A stretch of DNA of 34,385 bases, from NCBI GenBank assembly GCA_964510855.1, contig CAZEDB010000016.1, positions 1 through 34,385 on the forward strand, read 5' to 3'. Shown here piece after piece: positions 33,531 to 34,385 of the stretch (its first letter is position 1; each line of letters opens with the position of its first letter). This DNA is from UBA8828 sp964510855 (lineage in GTDB: Bacteria; Verrucomicrobiota; Verrucomicrobiia; Opitutales; UBA953). The position numbers and the translations under genes were made by a program. The notes beneath the pieces are model-generated. The model did not search any database, was not told the origin of the DNA, and worked only from the letters and a program-made list of their open reading frames with translations.

Positions 33531-34250
33531 TCAACTGACCAGCGTGCCCGAGGATTCGCCTCGGACGGCCTTCAGGATGGACCCAGGCTCGCCCATGGAG
33601 AACACCAAGATAGGCAGGCGGTTGGCCTCGCAGAGGGCAAAGGCTTCGGCATCCATGACCCCAAGCCGCTTATCGAGGGCTTCTTGGAAACTGATTTGGG
33701 CATAGCGCTTAGCACTCTTGTTTTTCTTGGGGTCGGAGTCGTAGATGCCATCGACCTTGGTGGCCTTCATCAAGACATCGGCACCGATTTCATTAGCGCG
33801 CAGGGCGGCAGCGTAATCGGTCGTGCAGTAAGGGTTGCCAGTACCTCCGACAAATACCGTGACCCGGCCTCGCTCCAAGTGGCGGGTAGCCCGACGTTGA
33901 ATAAAGGGCTCAGCCACGCGGTCCATGGGGATGGCCGTCATCACGCGTACTTCGAGACCGTTCTTCTCCAGGCGATCCATTAGGGCCAGGCCATTGATAA
34001 CGGTGGCGAGCATGCCCATGGTGTCGCCCGTGGTGCGGTCGGTACCGTTAGCCTTGGCTTCAGAGAGACCGCGGAAAATGTTCCCGCCACCGACTACAAT
34101 CGCAATCTCTGTACCGAGGGCGCGGACGGATTTAAGCTCCTCGGCTAAGCGGTCAAGAACCGCAGGATCAATGGGGTCTTCCCCGTTGCGAAGGGCCTCG
34201 CCGCTAATTTTAAGGAGGATACGACGATACTTGGGCTTAGCAGTAGGCAT
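33531..34250 (-). CDS. pyrH: UMP kinase
   Basis: The 239-aa protein is a hexameric bacterial UMP kinase of the amino-acid-kinase fold. RRILLKISGEALRNGE (about 9-24) forms the phosphate-binding start, IVVGGGNIFRG (51-61) the glycine loop, FVGGTGNPYCTTDYAA (about 133-148) the UMP-binding region, and KATKVDGIYDSDP the ATP-lobe motif. It makes UDP from UMP. It is the first gene of the pyrH-frr-sucC-sucD series here. A TTGACG/TAAAAA promoter would put the transcription start almost at the ATG, suggesting a very short leader. Length is typical. Confidence 0.97.
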   Translation of the reverse strand: MPTAKPKYRRILLKISGEALRNGEDPIDPAVLDRLAEELKSVRALGTEIAIVVGGGNIFRGLSEAKANGTDRTTGDTMGMLATVINGLALMDRLEKNGLEVRVMTAIPMDRVAEPFIQRRATRHLERGRVTVFVGGTGNPYCTTDYAAALRANEIGADVLMKATKVDGIYDSDPKKNKSAKRYAQISFQEALDKRLGVMDAEAFALCEANRLPILVFSMGEPGSILKAVRGESSGTLVS

Positions 34251-34255
34251 AGGGG

Positions 34256-34285
34256 TTTTTAGGGGGAAGCCTGCGGCAGCGTCAA
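34256..34285 (-). promoter_or_regulatory. Candidate pyrH promoter
   Basis: TTGACG (34285-34280 on the minus strand), an 18-nt spacer and TAAAAA (34261-34256) lie just before the pyrH ATG at 34250. The implied start site falls within a few bases of the ATG, so the message would be leaderless or nearly so. Confidence 0.5.
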
Positions 34286-34293
34286 CCCCCTGC

Positions 34294-34322
34294 TTGACTT
34301 AGAGCCGAGACTTCCAAAGAAG
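34294..34322 (+). promoter_or_regulatory. Candidate tRNA-Gln promoter
   Basis: TTGACT (34294-34299) is a good -35 box; the matching -10 region (around 34316-34322, AAAGAAG) is poor. The -35 boxes of this and the pyrH promoter face away from each other across 8 bp (GTCAA, spacer, TTGAC). Confidence 0.4.
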
Positions 34323-34332
34323 AAGAGCCTGC

Positions 34333-34385
34333 AGTCCGATGGTGTAATGGCAGCACAAGTGGTTTTGGTCCACTTTGTCTAGGTT
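34333..34385 (+). tRNA. tRNA-Gln (UUG), truncated by the window end
   Basis: Acceptor half AGTCCGA (34333-34339), TG, D-arm GTG-TAATGGCAG-CAC (34342-34356), and anticodon arm AGTGG-TTTTGGT-CCACT (34358-34374) with anticodon TTG at 34365-34367 are all in place. The variable region and start of the T-arm (TAGGTT) follow before the sequence stops. The T-arm and the 3' acceptor strand are outside the window. The D-arm and anticodon loop closely resemble bacterial tRNA-Gln genes. Confidence 0.9.

Noticed and set aside
1..34385. CRISPR arrays, insertion sequences, prophage genes
   Set aside because: No evenly spaced repeats, transposase or phage structural motifs were seen in the window.

Overview
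The window comes from a Gram-negative-type bacterium of moderately high GC. The mix of arylsulfatase, GH95 fucosidase, GH20 hexosaminidase, M60-like peptidases, a SWIM/SNF2 helicase, a YifB/ComM ATPase and many short-lived secreted hypotheticals fits Verrucomicrobiota best, perhaps Opitutae. That placement is inference, because no rRNA or complete marker set is present. Almost no gene has a Shine-Dalgarno sequence. The sequence is a scaffold: two runs of exactly 100 N are each flanked by the same 55-nt sequence on both sides. Deleting one copy plus the Ns restores an unbroken sucC frame, so both gaps look like assembly overlaps rather than missing DNA.

Layout. 1-1772 (-): 5' part of a SWIM-finger SNF2 helicase. 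1847-2701 (-): a DapF homologue in which both catalytic cysteines are serine. 2767-9736 (+): secreted sulfatase, secreted Ala/Arg/Glu-rich repeat protein with a strong terminator, nucleoside-symporter-like MFS permease, Gfo/Idh oxidoreductase and GH95 fucosidase. 9739-19991 (-): a long co-directional run of (in transcription order) membrane-anchored M60 peptidase, purU, secreted M60 peptidase, pta, a separate P-loop/DRTGG regulatory protein, comM and a GH20 hexosaminidase. 20108-22607 (+): leuC, a 98-aa ORF crossing gap 1, and leuD. 22636-26691 (-): ABCG-type half transporter, a one-TM small protein and a secreted helical-repeat protein. 26747-27442 (+): a secreted hypothetical protein. 27446-30348 (-): a secreted alpha/beta hydrolase and an unusual ATP-grasp/SDR fusion. 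30558-34250 (-): pyrH, frr, sucC and sucD, closed by a strong terminator. 34333-end (+): truncated tRNA-Gln(UUG).

How the genes fit together. Sulfatase, alpha-L-fucosidase, beta-hexosaminidase and two M60-like (glycopeptidase-type) proteins are the activities needed to strip sulfated, fucosylated, HexNAc-containing glycoproteins such as mucins. The MFS permease and Gfo/Idh enzyme could take up and oxidise a released product. Leucine synthesis (leuCD), acetyl-phosphate metabolism (pta), one-carbon/purine metabolism (purU), the TCA cycle (sucCD), pyrimidine synthesis (pyrH) and ribosome recycling (frr) are housekeeping functions. The most original candidates are the Cys-less DapF, the ATP-grasp/SDR fusion, the ABCG operon with its secreted partner proteins, the inverted two-gene Pta, and the symmetric leuC/M60 divergent control region.
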